This document shows, one piece after another, positions 19,918-28,588 of a stretch of DNA of 64,000 nucleotides. Source of the DNA: Bartonella apihabitans (GTDB lineage Bacteria > Pseudomonadota > Alphaproteobacteria > Rhizobiales > Rhizobiaceae); the NCBI RefSeq assembly GCF_030758755.1, contig NZ_CP132387.1, positions 434,001 to 498,000 on the forward strand, in the 5' to 3' direction. The notes beneath the pieces are model-generated. The model saw nothing but the letters and a program-made list of their open reading frames with translations, had not been told where the DNA came from and ran no database searches. Numbering within the stretch: the first letter of the stretch is position 1; each line of letters starts with the position of its first letter. A program made the translations under genes and the position numbers.

Positions 19918-20337
19918 ATGGCGAAAGGTGATAAACCTGATAAGCCTGAGAGAGGTGCTCGAATACCGGAGCAGGGGGGCAGTCCTGAACCTTCGGATCT
20001 GGAAATACGCAGGCGAAATCTGCAAGAAAAATTGGCGCGTTATAGCGCGGCCAAAAAACCGGATCAGGAAGAGGGGGAATCTGAACCGCCAAAGGGGATG
20101 GCACAAGCAATCAGATTATCCAGTGAATTTTTGGCTGGTGTTGTGGTTGGTGTTATACTAGGGTTAGGAGTTGATCAATTGGCAGGAACATCGCCGTGGG
20201 GATTGATTATTTTTCTTTTCCTTGGATTTTCTGCCGGAGTATTGAATATATTACGGTCGGTGGGGGCTGTGGCTCCCAGTCAAATTGGCAAAAACGGCGC
20301 ATCGCGCCAAGATGATGGGTCTAATAAGCCCGAGTAA
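19918..20337 (+). CDS. atpI: ATP synthase-associated protein AtpI (AtpZ/AtpI family)
   Basis: Protein of 139 residues. The first 60 are charged and probably disordered; two membrane segments follow (about 66-85 and 92-112, [19 protein letters not shown] and [20 protein letters not shown]), the pattern of the AtpI family. AtpI helps c-ring assembly and is usually encoded at the head of F0 operons, as here. A strong AAGGGG site precedes the ATG. The stop is 11 bases before atpB. Confidence 0.9.
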   Translation: MAKGDKPDKPERGARIPEQGGSPEPSDLEIRRRNLQEKLARYSAAKKPDQEEGESEPPKGMAQAIRLSSEFLAGVVVGVILGLGVDQLAGTSPWGLIIFLFLGFSAGVLNILRSVGAVAPSQIGKNGASRQDDGSNKPE

Positions 20338-20348
20338 AAGAGGTTAAG

Positions 20349-21107
20349 GTGTCAGCGAGCGGTCCAGATCCTATTCATCAGTTTCAGATGTCTAAGCTGA
20401 TCAATATTTCTTTCGGAAATATGGATTTATCATTCACCAATGTTTCGCTCTTTATGGCAATAACAGTGGTTTTTTCCTCAATGTTCCTGTTTGCATCTTC
20501 TTCAAGTCGTGGAATTGTCCCGACCCGAATGCAATCAATCTCGGAAATTACCTATGAATTTGTTGCCAATATGTTGCGCGGTTCGGCGGGGGCACAAGGA
20601 ATGCGGTTTTTCCCGCTTGTGTTTTCGATATTCATATTTGTGCTTGTAGCCAACTTTTTAGGTCTTTTCCCTTATTTCTATACCGTTACATCGCAGATCG
20701 CCATTACATTTGCTCTTGCGATGCTGGTCATTTTCACCGTGGTTATTTACGGTTTTATCAAGAACGGGTTCGGATTTTTAAGATTGTTCGTTCCTTCGGG
20801 CGTGCCGGTTGTGATTTTACCACTGGTGACAATAATCGAAGTTATTTCGTTTCTCTCTCGTCCAATCAGCCTTTCCGTTCGTCTTTTTGCCAACATGTTG
20901 GCAGGACACATCACACTGAAAGTGTTTGCCGGTTTTGTTGTCTCTATGATAGGCTTGGGGGCGGCCGGCATCGGTGGCTCGATCCTGCCTCTTATAATGA
21001 CTGTTGCAGTCACTGCTCTTGAGGTTCTTGTGGCGTTTCTTCAAGCCTATGTTTTTACTATTCTAACCTGTATGTACCTTGCTGATGCGGTGCATCCCGG
21101 ACATTGA
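20349..21107 (+). CDS. atpB: ATP synthase F0 subunit a
   Basis: Protein of 252 residues starting at GTG. Five or six membrane helices form the proton half-channels of the F0 stator. The essential arginine is R178 in [14 protein letters not shown], and the helical phrase before it ([12 protein letters not shown]) is family-typical. It lies between atpI and atpE in the usual alphaproteobacterial F0 order. Length is normal. Expression is probably from the promoter upstream of atpI. Confidence 0.97.
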   Translation: MSASGPDPIHQFQMSKLINISFGNMDLSFTNVSLFMAITVVFSSMFLFASSSSRGIVPTRMQSISEITYEFVANMLRGSAGAQGMRFFPLVFSIFIFVLVANFLGLFPYFYTVTSQIAITFALAMLVIFTVVIYGFIKNGFGFLRLFVPSGVPVVILPLVTIIEVISFLSRPISLSVRLFANMLAGHITLKVFAGFVVSMIGLGAAGIGGSILPLIMTVAVTALEVLVAFLQAYVFTILTCMYLADAVHPGH

Positions 21108-21164
21108 TGAAACTGGTGGGCTTCCACCGCTTTTAAATGCGATTTTGCTTCAAAGGAGAATGAT

Positions 21165-21395
21165 ATGGAATTAGCACTCGCAGCAAAATATATAGGCGCT
21201 GGTCTCGCCTGCTTTGGTATGGCAGGTACAGCTCTCGGCCTAGGTAACATTTTTGGTAGCTATCTTTCGGGTGCTCTTCGCAATCCGTCTGCTGCCGATG
21301 GTCAGTTTGCACGTTTGGTTTTCGGCTTTGCTGTTACAGAAGCTCTGGGCATTTTCTCGTTGCTCGTTGCTATTCTGCTTCTCTTCGCTGTCTGA
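21165..21395 (+). CDS. atpE: ATP synthase F0 subunit c
   Basis: Protein of 76 residues with two membrane helices joined by a polar loop (RNPSA, about 39-43). The proton-carrying carboxylate is Glu59 in FGFAVTEALGIF. Multiple copies form the rotating c-ring. An AAGGAG site precedes the ATG, the best ribosome site of the operon, in line with the high copy number needed. A GC-rich hairpin lies 34 bases after the stop. Confidence 0.97.
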   Translation: MELALAAKYIGAGLACFGMAGTALGLGNIFGSYLSGALRNPSAADGQFARLVFGFAVTEALGIFSLLVAILLLFAV

Positions 21396-21428
21396 TAAGT
21401 AAATGCCTTTGGCTATTGCATTTGGCGA

Positions 21429-21447
21429 GGCAGGCGTAAAGCCTGCC
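21429..21447 (+). other. intercistronic hairpin between atpE and atpF'
   Basis: GGCAGGC (21429-21435) and GCCTGCC (21441-21447) are perfect complements around a five-base loop. No U-tract follows. It sits in the 161-base gap after atpE, where it could slow 3' decay of the atpE message or attenuate read-through, raising c-subunit output relative to b and b'. This role is inference. Confidence 0.55.
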
Positions 21448-21556
21448 ACACGCTCTTCCGCTAGGGCCAAAAGCAAAAAGAAAAACCTTAAGCTGCCGCA
21501 AGGCTGTTACCATTTGTTTTTCAAAAGCATTGGAGCTTGTGAGAGGGTAAAACGGG

Positions 21557-22129
21557 ATGTTTCTATCTAGCGCACTTGCGCAAACTGTCGAAACGCCAGT
21601 AGAACATGCGGGCGAAGCTGCACAACATGCAGGGCGTGTTTTTCCGCCTTTTGATTTTTCATACTACGAATTGCATATATTCTGGCTCATTATTTGTTTT
21701 GGCCTGTTTTATATATTCATATCCAGGGTCATTGTTCCGCGTATCGGTGGTACAATTGAAATCCGACGGGATAGAATTGCTTCCGACCATGATAAAGCGG
21801 AACGTATGAACATGGAGCGCGAAAGCGCCATTGCTTCCTATGAACGTGAGCTTTCTGAAGCGCGCTCTCGTGCTATTGCAATTGCACAAAGCTCCGCCGA
21901 TGAAATTCGCAACAAGGTTGATGAAGAACGCAAAAAGTCGGAAGCCGAGCTTGATAAAAAGCTGGCCGAATCCGAAGAGAGAATTAAAAAAATCCGAAAC
22001 AACGCTATGGGTAATGTTAACAAGATTGCCGAGACGACAGCAGCAGAGATTGTTGAAGAACTGATCGGGAAAAAGGTCAGTGCTTCGGATGCAACGGCAG
22101 CAGTCAAGGCAGTAAGCGGTTTGGAGTAA
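21557..22129 (+). CDS. atpF2: ATP synthase F0 subunit b' (atpF2/atpG-like)
   Basis: Protein of 190 residues. A short N-terminus is followed by one membrane helix (about 36-56, LHIFWLIICFGLFYIFISRVI) and a long charged helix (about 65-170) that forms the peripheral stalk. The divergent second b subunit b' is typical of alphaproteobacteria and phototrophs. It precedes atpF by six bases, so the b'/b pair is cotranslated, and the two probably heterodimerise. Confidence 0.92.
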   Translation: MFLSSALAQTVETPVEHAGEAAQHAGRVFPPFDFSYYELHIFWLIICFGLFYIFISRVIVPRIGGTIEIRRDRIASDHDKAERMNMERESAIASYERELSEARSRAIAIAQSSADEIRNKVDEERKKSEAELDKKLAESEERIKKIRNNAMGNVNKIAETTAAEIVEELIGKKVSASDATAAVKAVSGLE

Positions 22130-22135
22130 AAAGTC

Positions 22136-22618
22136 ATGATGACAGATACATTCTGGGCGCTGATAGGATTACTGCTTTTTATTGCCGTTCTTGTCTATTA
22201 CAAAGTGCCGGCACTTCTTAATAGTTTTCTGGACAAACGTGCCGAACTCATTCGCAGCGAACTTGACGAGGCACGTCGTACGCGTGAAGAAGCTCAGGAA
22301 CTTCTGGCTGTTTATCAGGCCAAACGCGAACAGGCTGAAAAAGAAGCAAAAGAGATTATAGCGGCTGCAAAACGTGAAGCAGAACTGCTTGCAAAAGACG
22401 CTCACCAGAAAATGGCTGATTATGTTGCCCGCCGTAACAAAATGGCAGAACAAAAAATAGCCCATGCGGAATTGGAAGCAATCGATGCAGTTAAGGCGTC
22501 AGTCGTTGATATTGCTGTCGCTGCGGCAAAAGAAATGCTGGTCAAGGAAATTGACGATAAAAAATCGGCAAGTCTTATTAAGGACTTGCTTGCTGATGTC
22601 AAAGCCCACCTTAATTAA
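22136..22618 (+). CDS. atpF: ATP synthase F0 subunit b
   Basis: Protein of 160 residues with one N-terminal membrane helix (about 5-22, FWALIGLLLFIAVLVYYKV) and a long charged helix rich in EAQELLAVYQAKREQAEKEAK-type heptads. It forms the stator stalk with b'. It is the last gene of the operon: a terminator hairpin lies 36 bases after its stop. The F1 genes (delta, alpha, gamma, beta, epsilon) are not in the window, as expected for the split ATP synthase operons of alphaproteobacteria. Confidence 0.95.
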   Translation: MMTDTFWALIGLLLFIAVLVYYKVPALLNSFLDKRAELIRSELDEARRTREEAQELLAVYQAKREQAEKEAKEIIAAAKREAELLAKDAHQKMADYVARRNKMAEQKIAHAELEAIDAVKASVVDIAVAAAKEMLVKEIDDKKSASLIKDLLADVKAHLN

Positions 22619-22653
22619 AATTCCGTCTTGAATAACAGGGCGAAAGATCATGG

Positions 22654-22682
22654 AAAACCACGCTTCAAGCGTGGTTTTTTTT
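22654..22682 (+). terminator. intrinsic terminator of the F0 operon
   Basis: The stem AACCACGCTT/AAGCGTGGTT closes a very small loop and is followed by eight T residues (22675-22682). This is a textbook rho-independent terminator 36 bases beyond the atpF stop. Confidence 0.92.
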
Positions 22683-23615
22683 ATGCCTTTCAATAACAAA
22701 GTTTTTCAGGCTTGAAAAAATAGTTCGAACATTATTCGTTTTAAGATGGCAGTCGTGCAAAGCGCATTTTCCGCGTTAATCCATTTTCTTGTTGAGCCCT
22801 TTCGCGTTTTCGACACGCACACTGGAACGGGTGCTTGATGCTGACAATAAAGCGCAAAGTTAAGCGTTGATCGTAAAGCGCCAAGCCTAATGCTGGCGAT
22901 AAAGTCCAAAGTTTAATGCTGATGGTAAGGCGTCAAGTTTAATGCTCTCGATAAAGCGCAAAGTTAAATGCCAGCGATAAAGTCTGATGTTTCATAACGC
23001 CGAAAAAGCACGAAGTTTAGTGCTGCTTGTAAAACGTAAAGATTAATGCCGCCGATAGCCGCGAAAAACTGAAACGGAAATGGCAATATATTTTGCGGTA
23101 TAAAGCCGGAACGGGAAGCGGGAAAGTTATTGAACTCTTTGTTTGGGCCTCGTACGGCCTATGCAACTCATTTTTCGGCACTTGACTACCCGTTATCAAA
23201 TCTCTTTCGAATTGCATGTGAAAGCTCCGGTTTGGAAACTTCAAGCTAAGCCTGCTTGGAGAATTAAACGGAAAGGACAAATGGTAGAACGGACACGCAA
23301 AATGGGGACAAGGAACTCTATTTGACGTGATCCTATCATTTTCAAGTCGGGGGGTAAGGAATTCCGCAATTGTGTTTGATAGTTGGTAGAACGACATCTC
23401 TCCGGATTGTTATATCTCTATTTTTTCCAAGACTTCCGGAAATTTGCATAGCGTTTTCGAACAATTAAATAATTTTCTTTGCCTCATGGACAAATTGTAG
23501 AAAGCAAAGCTAAAATATCTTCTGGTTAGAGCTTATATATAGTAAAATACTTTTTAAAGGCGCGAAGCTTTTATGACGTTGGTTGTCAAAATTGGAGCGT
23601 TTAGAGGGATATAAA
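22683..23615. other. long intergenic region carrying a tandem-repeat array
   Basis: About 930 bases without a convincing gene. It begins with the end of the F0 operon, contains nine 26-bp tandem units (22835-23068), and ends with the leader of the YodC-like gene. Short minus-strand frames (22706-22909 and 23017-23397) overlap the repeats and resemble no family. Confidence 0.5.
22835..23068. repeat. nine tandem copies of a degenerate 26-bp unit
   Basis: Units begin at 22835, 22861, 22887, 22913, 22939, 22965, 22991, 23017 and 23043 with no gap. Each reads roughly TTAATGCTGGCGATAAAG followed by CGCAAAGT, with 5-12 differences between copies; the fifth unit is closest to consensus. Because 26 is not a multiple of three and stops occur in all units, it is not a coding repeat. 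It lies between the F0 operon terminator and the YodC-like gene. Role unknown. Confidence 0.85.
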
Positions 23616-23882
23616 ATGTTTAAAGCTGGCAATATTGTTCGGTTAAAATCCGGCGGTCCTAAAATGACTGTCGATAAAGTCAATAATAGCAAAATTTCTT
23701 GCGTATGGTTTAAAGATGAACATTTGAAGACAGCAATTTTCCGCAAAGACACGCTTGAACTTGTGGACGAGGGAGAGAAGCGCAAATCTTCAAAGAATAA
23801 AAGCAAGATAAAAATTGAAGAAAATGGCAGGGCTATGGCCACATTCAAGGCCGCAAAAAAAGCCGATAAGAAGTCTGTCTAG
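23616..23882 (+). CDS. YodC-family (DUF2158) small protein
   Basis: Protein of 88 residues. The first 55 (FKAGNIVRLKSGGPKMTVD ... CVWFKDEHLKTAIFRKDTLE) match the YodC/DUF2158 family, small beta-barrel-like proteins of unknown function whose hallmark is 'V-LKSGGP-MTV'. An additional 35 lysine-rich residues follow and may bind nucleic acid. Start chosen at ATG 23616 with AGAGGG a few bases upstream; a TTG at 23583 would add 11 residues. Two terminator-like hairpins follow the stop. Confidence 0.85.
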   Translation: MFKAGNIVRLKSGGPKMTVDKVNNSKISCVWFKDEHLKTAIFRKDTLELVDEGEKRKSSKNKSKIKIEENGRAMATFKAAKKADKKSV

Positions 23883-23902
23883 ATTTATGCCGATAAAAGT
23901 AT

Positions 23903-23932
23903 CCGGTTTGTCGAAAAACCGGTTTAATTTTT
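23903..23932 (+). terminator. intrinsic terminator after the YodC-like gene
   Basis: CCGGTTT (23903-23909) pairs with AAACCGG (23916-23922) around a six-base loop, followed by TTTAATTTTT. It lies 20 bases beyond the stop codon. Confidence 0.7.
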
Positions 23933-23937
23933 GCAAA

Positions 23938-23996
23938 ACCGCTTTGAAACCTCTTTTGATTGAAACAATCGGAACGTTTCGAAGCGGTATTTTTAT
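23938..23996. terminator. second, branched terminator-like hairpin
   Basis: ACCGCTTTGAAAC (23938-23950) pairs with GTTTCGAAGCGGT (23976-23988) with a single G-T pair. Inside, GATTG (23958-23962) and CAATC (23966-23970) form a second small stem. ATTTTTAT follows. A reserve terminator is likely; it could also serve the minus strand. Confidence 0.5.
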
Positions 23997-24134
23997 ACAC
24001 CCGTTTCTTGTGTCGTTTTACATCATTTTACGTGGGGGTATCGGGCACAATTCAAGTCCCTGTAGCCCGCGTATTACTTTTGGCCGGACTACTCCGATTA
24101 CCAATCAATAGCGTTCCGACCTCGAATAGTGTTC

Positions 24135-25079
24135 CTATCTTAATATGAAATCGACCGGTTCAACAGGTTTTGGAAGAGGAAGGCCTAAAGCTGCGCAAAC
24201 ATCACGCTCGATGATTGTTGCCATGGCATAAATCGGAAGGACATTATCAATATTGCTGAACGGTCTTTCCAATTCGTCGCTCAGCGCGTCAAGGCCAAAT
24301 AGCGTATAAGCAACAAGGAGGCTTGCAACAGGTGTCCACCAACCGAGTATATCGGTAAAACCGAACGGAATGAGAAAACAATATATATAAGCCGTGCGAT
24401 GAAGGAGAAGCGTATAAGCGAAGGGTACGCGGGTATTATTCAATCTCTCGCATGAGGTCTGGTTTTCATTAAGCTCGGTCAAGCTTTTATCAAACATCTG
24501 ATATTGGATATCGCTCAGAGCTTTTTGGCTATGCAAAGTTGCAAGGCACTTCGAAATCTCGTTCAAGATGAATGAAGGCTTATTATGACTTTCCTGATAG
24601 GCTCTTATGAATTTTTCCGGATAGTTTGAAATCAATGAGGGGAGAGAAGACGTACCCTTTAAATGGTCAACAAGACTGTGGGAAAATGCAGAAGTGAGTT
24701 TTAGCAGTGTTTTCCGTTCGGTTTCATGTTCGGTCAAAATAGCGGTTTGACGAATGAGATCACGGGAGCCGGAAATAATTTTTCCCCAAACCTTTCGCCC
24801 TTCCCACCACCGGTCATAACAGGCGTTATTGCGGAAGCCCAGAAAGGTTGACAGCGCAATGCCAAGCATCATGAACGCTGTTCCGTTATTATAGGTCGGT
24901 ATTACGCGGGGATAAAAATGGTGGGCCAATACCAAGGCTGTTGAAAGAATTAGAATTGCGACAAGTTGTGGTGCTATGGCAGGAAGAATAGAGCCATGCA
25001 ATACGAAAAAAAGCCGCAAAAAACCCGGCCGTTTACGGATAATCATTTCATTCTCCGCTGCCGGTAAAACAACACCCAA
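24135..25079 (-). CDS. bestrophin-family anion channel-like protein (YneE/UPF0187)
   Basis: Protein of 314 residues. The N-terminus IIRKRPGFLRLFFVLHGSILPAIAP and the block FLGFRNNACYDRWWEGRKVWG are characteristic of bacterial bestrophin homologues, which form pentameric channels in the inner membrane. Four hydrophobic segments are visible, two near residues 30-75 and two near 220-260, and the C-terminal motif DALSDELERPFSNIDNVLP is family-conserved. Bacterial members conduct cations or anions; which applies here cannot be told. The gene is monocistronic on the minus strand. Confidence 0.88.
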   Translation of the reverse strand: MGVVLPAAENEMIIRKRPGFLRLFFVLHGSILPAIAPQLVAILILSTALVLAHHFYPRVIPTYNNGTAFMMLGIALSTFLGFRNNACYDRWWEGRKVWGKIISGSRDLIRQTAILTEHETERKTLLKLTSAFSHSLVDHLKGTSSLPSLISNYPEKFIRAYQESHNKPSFILNEISKCLATLHSQKALSDIQYQMFDKSLTELNENQTSCERLNNTRVPFAYTLLLHRTAYIYCFLIPFGFTDILGWWTPVASLLVAYTLFGLDALSDELERPFSNIDNVLPIYAMATIIERDVCAALGLPLPKPVEPVDFILR

Positions 25080-25211
25080 TCGCCGACAACACTTGAATTT
25101 TATAATATTCTTTATGGCCGTTTAAGGGCAATAAAAGGCGGAACCGCCCGACACATCCATTTTTGAAAACAATTCAAATTGGACCTTTATCAGGCGGAGT
25201 CCCTTGTAAAT

Positions 25212-27507
25212 TCAACCGGCAAGTTTGGAAAAATCTGCCACTCTTCCGGTCACGGTTGTGATGCGCTGCAAGAGTGACAAGCGGTTTGCTCTCACTGCAT
25301 CATTATTGTCATTGACGAGTACTTTTTCAAAAAATGCATCAACAGGTTGACGCAGTCCCGCAAGCACGAGCAAAGCTCCCGAAAAATCATTGGAAGCAAT
25401 GTGGGATTTCACCTTGTTTTCGGCATCAACGATAGCCTTGAAAAGTGATTTTTCTTCTTCTTCAATGAAAAGCTCGGGATCAACATTGTCGGCGATCCGG
25501 GTTTTTTTCTTGATTTCGGCTTCCAGAATATTGAAGGCACGTTTGAAACCGGCAATCAGATTATTTCCGTCATCGGTATTAATGAAGGAAATCAAAGCCT
25601 CGACACGACGGGCAACCTGCAAGAGATCATCGTCATCATTTTGCATGACCGCATCGATAGCATCGTGGCGTGCACCTTCGTCTTTGAGATAAACTTTGAG
25701 GCGCTCATGGAAGAAAGACAGAAGATCGGCAAGTACCGGTTCGGTTTTTGCAGCCACTTCCTTCTCAAGCTTCTTTTCCTCCATTGAAAGTGCATTATCG
25801 ACATCTTCTGCAGCGTCAGTTTCTTTTGCATTTTCATGACGCAAACCGTCTTCATAGAGGCTTAGTGCGCGTTCTATCGTGTGGCGTGAAATAAGACCGA
25901 TTGCCTGTTTGAAAATCGGCATAAGATGGATTGTCCAATCGCGCGCAAGGAGCAGGCGGATGACACCGAGACATGCCCGCCGGAGCGCAAAAGGATCTTT
26001 CGAACCGGTCGGTTTTTCGTCGATAAGCCAGAAGCCTACCAGAGTGTCGATTTTATCGGCAAGGGCAACGGTAATTGAAACTGGGGCACGTGGAACGCTG
26101 TCCGTTCGGTCCTTGTGGCTTATAATGTTCTTCGATAGCTGCAGCAACGCTTTCGTCTTCGCCTTGAAGAAGAGCATATTTATGCCCCATGACACCTTGG
26201 AGTTCGGGAAATTCGCCAACAGCTTCGGTTTGCAAATCGGCTTTTGCAAGGAGTGCTGCACGTTTGGCGAGTTCGACATTGGCACCAACCAGCGGAGCAA
26301 TGATTGAAGAAAGAGCGGTAATGCGCTCGACCCTTGCCCCTTGTGTGCCGAGTTTTGCGTGAAAGGTTACATTCAAATGGTCAAGGCGCGCCATACGTTG
26401 GTCAAGCGGTTTCTTCAAATCAAGGCCAAGTTTTTCAGCTGATAGAGAAAGCTCGGAAAGATCAGGCAGATTGTGCTGGTCGGTATGCCAGAAATACAAG
26501 GCATCCGACAAACGCGCCCGCACGACTTTGGCATTGCCTCGTGCTATTTCTTTGCCACCATCGGGAGCAACAATATTGGATACCAATATGAAGTGGTTGG
26601 ACAGTTTTTGCTCTTCCCCCTGTTTGCGGGTGACAAAGCATTTTTGATTGATGCGGATGGTGAGCCGGATGATTTCGGCAGGAATTTGCAAAAAGCTTTC
26701 CTCGAATTCGCCCATAAGAACGACAGGCCATTCAACAAGGTTTGAAACTTCTTCGGCCAGTCCCTCATCCTCGACCAGATCAAGCCCCTTGGCAAAACAC
26801 AGATTGCGTGCATCGGCAAGGATGATTTCTTTGCGGCGATCTCCATCCAGAATGACTTTCTCGTTTTCGAGCTTCGTCACATAATCTTCAAAACGACGAA
26901 CTTCGATCGGCTTGCCATCACTCAAGAAACGGTGGCCATAGGTTATGTTGTTGCTCTTAAGTCCTGCCACCTCGAAAGGAACGATTTCCGTTGCATCATT
27001 TTCAGGCCCGAAAACGCACAAGATATTTTTCAAGGGACGGACCCAGCGCAAGGCATCCTGTCTTGTCGATTGCTTGCCCCAGCGCATGGATTTCGGCCAA
27101 GGAAAACTGCGAATGATATCGGGCATGATATCGGCAATAATTTCTTCGGCACTGCGCCCTTTTTTGGTAATTCGGGCGATATAGAAATCCCCTTTCTTGG
27201 GGTCGGTTTTAACTTCTGCTTCGCTTATATCGCTCAGTCCGGCCGAGCGTAAAAAGCCGTTTATGGCTTGTTCGGGAGCTTTCACGCTCGGGCCTTTGCG
27301 TTCTTCATGAACATCCTTCGAGCGGGCACTCAAACCTCTTATATCAAGTGTCAAGCGCCGCGGTGTCCAATATTCGCGCGCTGCTTCGTAGACAAGACCA
27401 TTGTCGACAAGTCCGTTAGTAACGAGTTTTTTCAGGTCGCCTGCGGCTTTCCGCTGCATACGGGCGGGGATTTCTTCACTAAAAAGTTCCAGAAGAAGGT
27501 CGGGCAT
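25212..27507 (-). pseudogene. glyS: glycyl-tRNA synthetase beta subunit, frameshifted as sequenced
   Basis: Two minus-strand frames join into one GlyS. The first (27507 to about 26100) begins [18 protein letters not shown], the family N-terminus, and runs through the central domains to NGQ; the second continues [25 protein letters not shown] and ends with the C-terminal anticodon-binding domain at 25212. One extra base in the CC at 26102-26103 (GG in the coding strand, giving PNG instead of PND) breaks it; without it the protein has 764 residues, normal for the family. GlyS with GlyQ charges tRNA-Gly in the alpha2beta2 enzyme, and no other GlyRS is in the window. As this is normally essential, a sequence error is likely. 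The ATG shares one base with the glyQ stop (TGATG). Confidence 0.9.
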
Positions 27508-28451
27508 CAGGCTTCTCCTTTGTAATTTGCGCCACCGGCGTCGGTTAACAGAAAAGCTTCACCACAACGGCGCGCCAGATCACGCACCCGCAAAATATAG
27601 CTTTGTCTTTCGGTAACCGATATGACACCGCGCGCTTGTAAAAGATTGAAGACGTGACTGGCTTTGATACATTGGTCATAAGCAGGCATGACACAAAGGT
27701 GAAGCCCGCCTTTTTCATGCGGTTTTCCTGCTTCCAGAATAGCCGCGCATTCTCGTTCTGCATCAATGAAATGGCGGTGCAAAAGTTCGGTATCGGCAAA
27801 TTCGAAATTGAAACGCGAATATTCCTGCTCGGCTTGCAGGAATATATCTCCATAGCTTATTTTATCTTCGCCTTCACGTCCGTTGAAATTCAAATCATAA
27901 ACATTGTCAACGCCTTGGATATACATGGCAAGCCGTTCCAGACCATAGGTGAGCTCTCCCGAAACGGGCGAACATTCAATGCCGCAAATTTGCTGAAAGT
28001 AAGTAAATTGCGATACTTCCATACCATCGCACCAGCATTCCCAGCCAAGCCCCCATGCCCCTAAGGTCGGGCTTTCCCAGTCATCTTCAACAAACCGTAC
28101 ATCATGAAGATTTGTATCAAGTCCGATAGCCCGCAAAGACCCGAGATAAAGATCCTGTAAATCATCCGGTGAAGGTTTGAGCAAAACCTGGAATTGATAA
28201 TAATGTTGTAAACGGTTCGGATTTTCACCATACCGACCATCGGTCGGACGGCGCGAAGGTTGTACATAGGCGGCTTTCCATGGACGAGGTCCCAGTGACC
28301 GCAAGGTTGTCGCCGGATGAAAAGTACCAGCTCCCACTTCCATGTCATATGGCTGCAAAACAGCGCAACCATATTGCGCCCAATAATTCTGCAACGTCAG
28401 GATAAGACCCTGAAAGGAGCGTTTCGGATCAAGATATTCGGGCAGGCTCAC
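27507..28451 (-). CDS. glyQ: glycyl-tRNA synthetase alpha subunit
   Basis: Protein of 314 residues, full length. GlyQ signatures are plain: [24 protein letters not shown] at the start, and [18 protein letters not shown] and [27 protein letters not shown] blocks that form the active site (here [13 protein letters not shown] and [12 protein letters not shown]). It activates glycine and transfers it to tRNA-Gly with the beta subunit encoded immediately downstream in an overlapping arrangement. The start at 28451 fits the family N-terminus; the divergent side holds only the end of a TPR gene on the same strand. Confidence 0.96.
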   Translation of the reverse strand: MSLPEYLDPKRSFQGLILTLQNYWAQYGCAVLQPYDMEVGAGTFHPATTLRSLGPRPWKAAYVQPSRRPTDGRYGENPNRLQHYYQFQVLLKPSPDDLQDLYLGSLRAIGLDTNLHDVRFVEDDWESPTLGAWGLGWECWCDGMEVSQFTYFQQICGIECSPVSGELTYGLERLAMYIQGVDNVYDLNFNGREGEDKISYGDIFLQAEQEYSRFNFEFADTELLHRHFIDAERECAAILEAGKPHEKGGLHLCVMPAYDQCIKASHVFNLLQARGVISVTERQSYILRVRDLARRCGEAFLLTDAGGANYKGEA

Positions 28452-28588
28452 GATATTACCCTTTTGAGATTGATAAAAACATATCCGGAAAGGGAAATTC
28501 CGGCATGAAAAAATGTCTATTCTTTCACGCCCCTATGGTCAAGAGACGAGACAAATCAAAACAGTTATATAGCGACAGCTTTGCTCGG

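Noticed and set aside
22835..23068. CRISPR-like array
   Set aside because: Units are contiguous without spacers and too degenerate, so it is a tandem repeat, not a CRISPR array.
23017..23397. Minus-strand frame of 126 codons overlapping the 26-bp repeats
   Set aside because: The frame runs across the non-coding repeat array and resembles no protein family.
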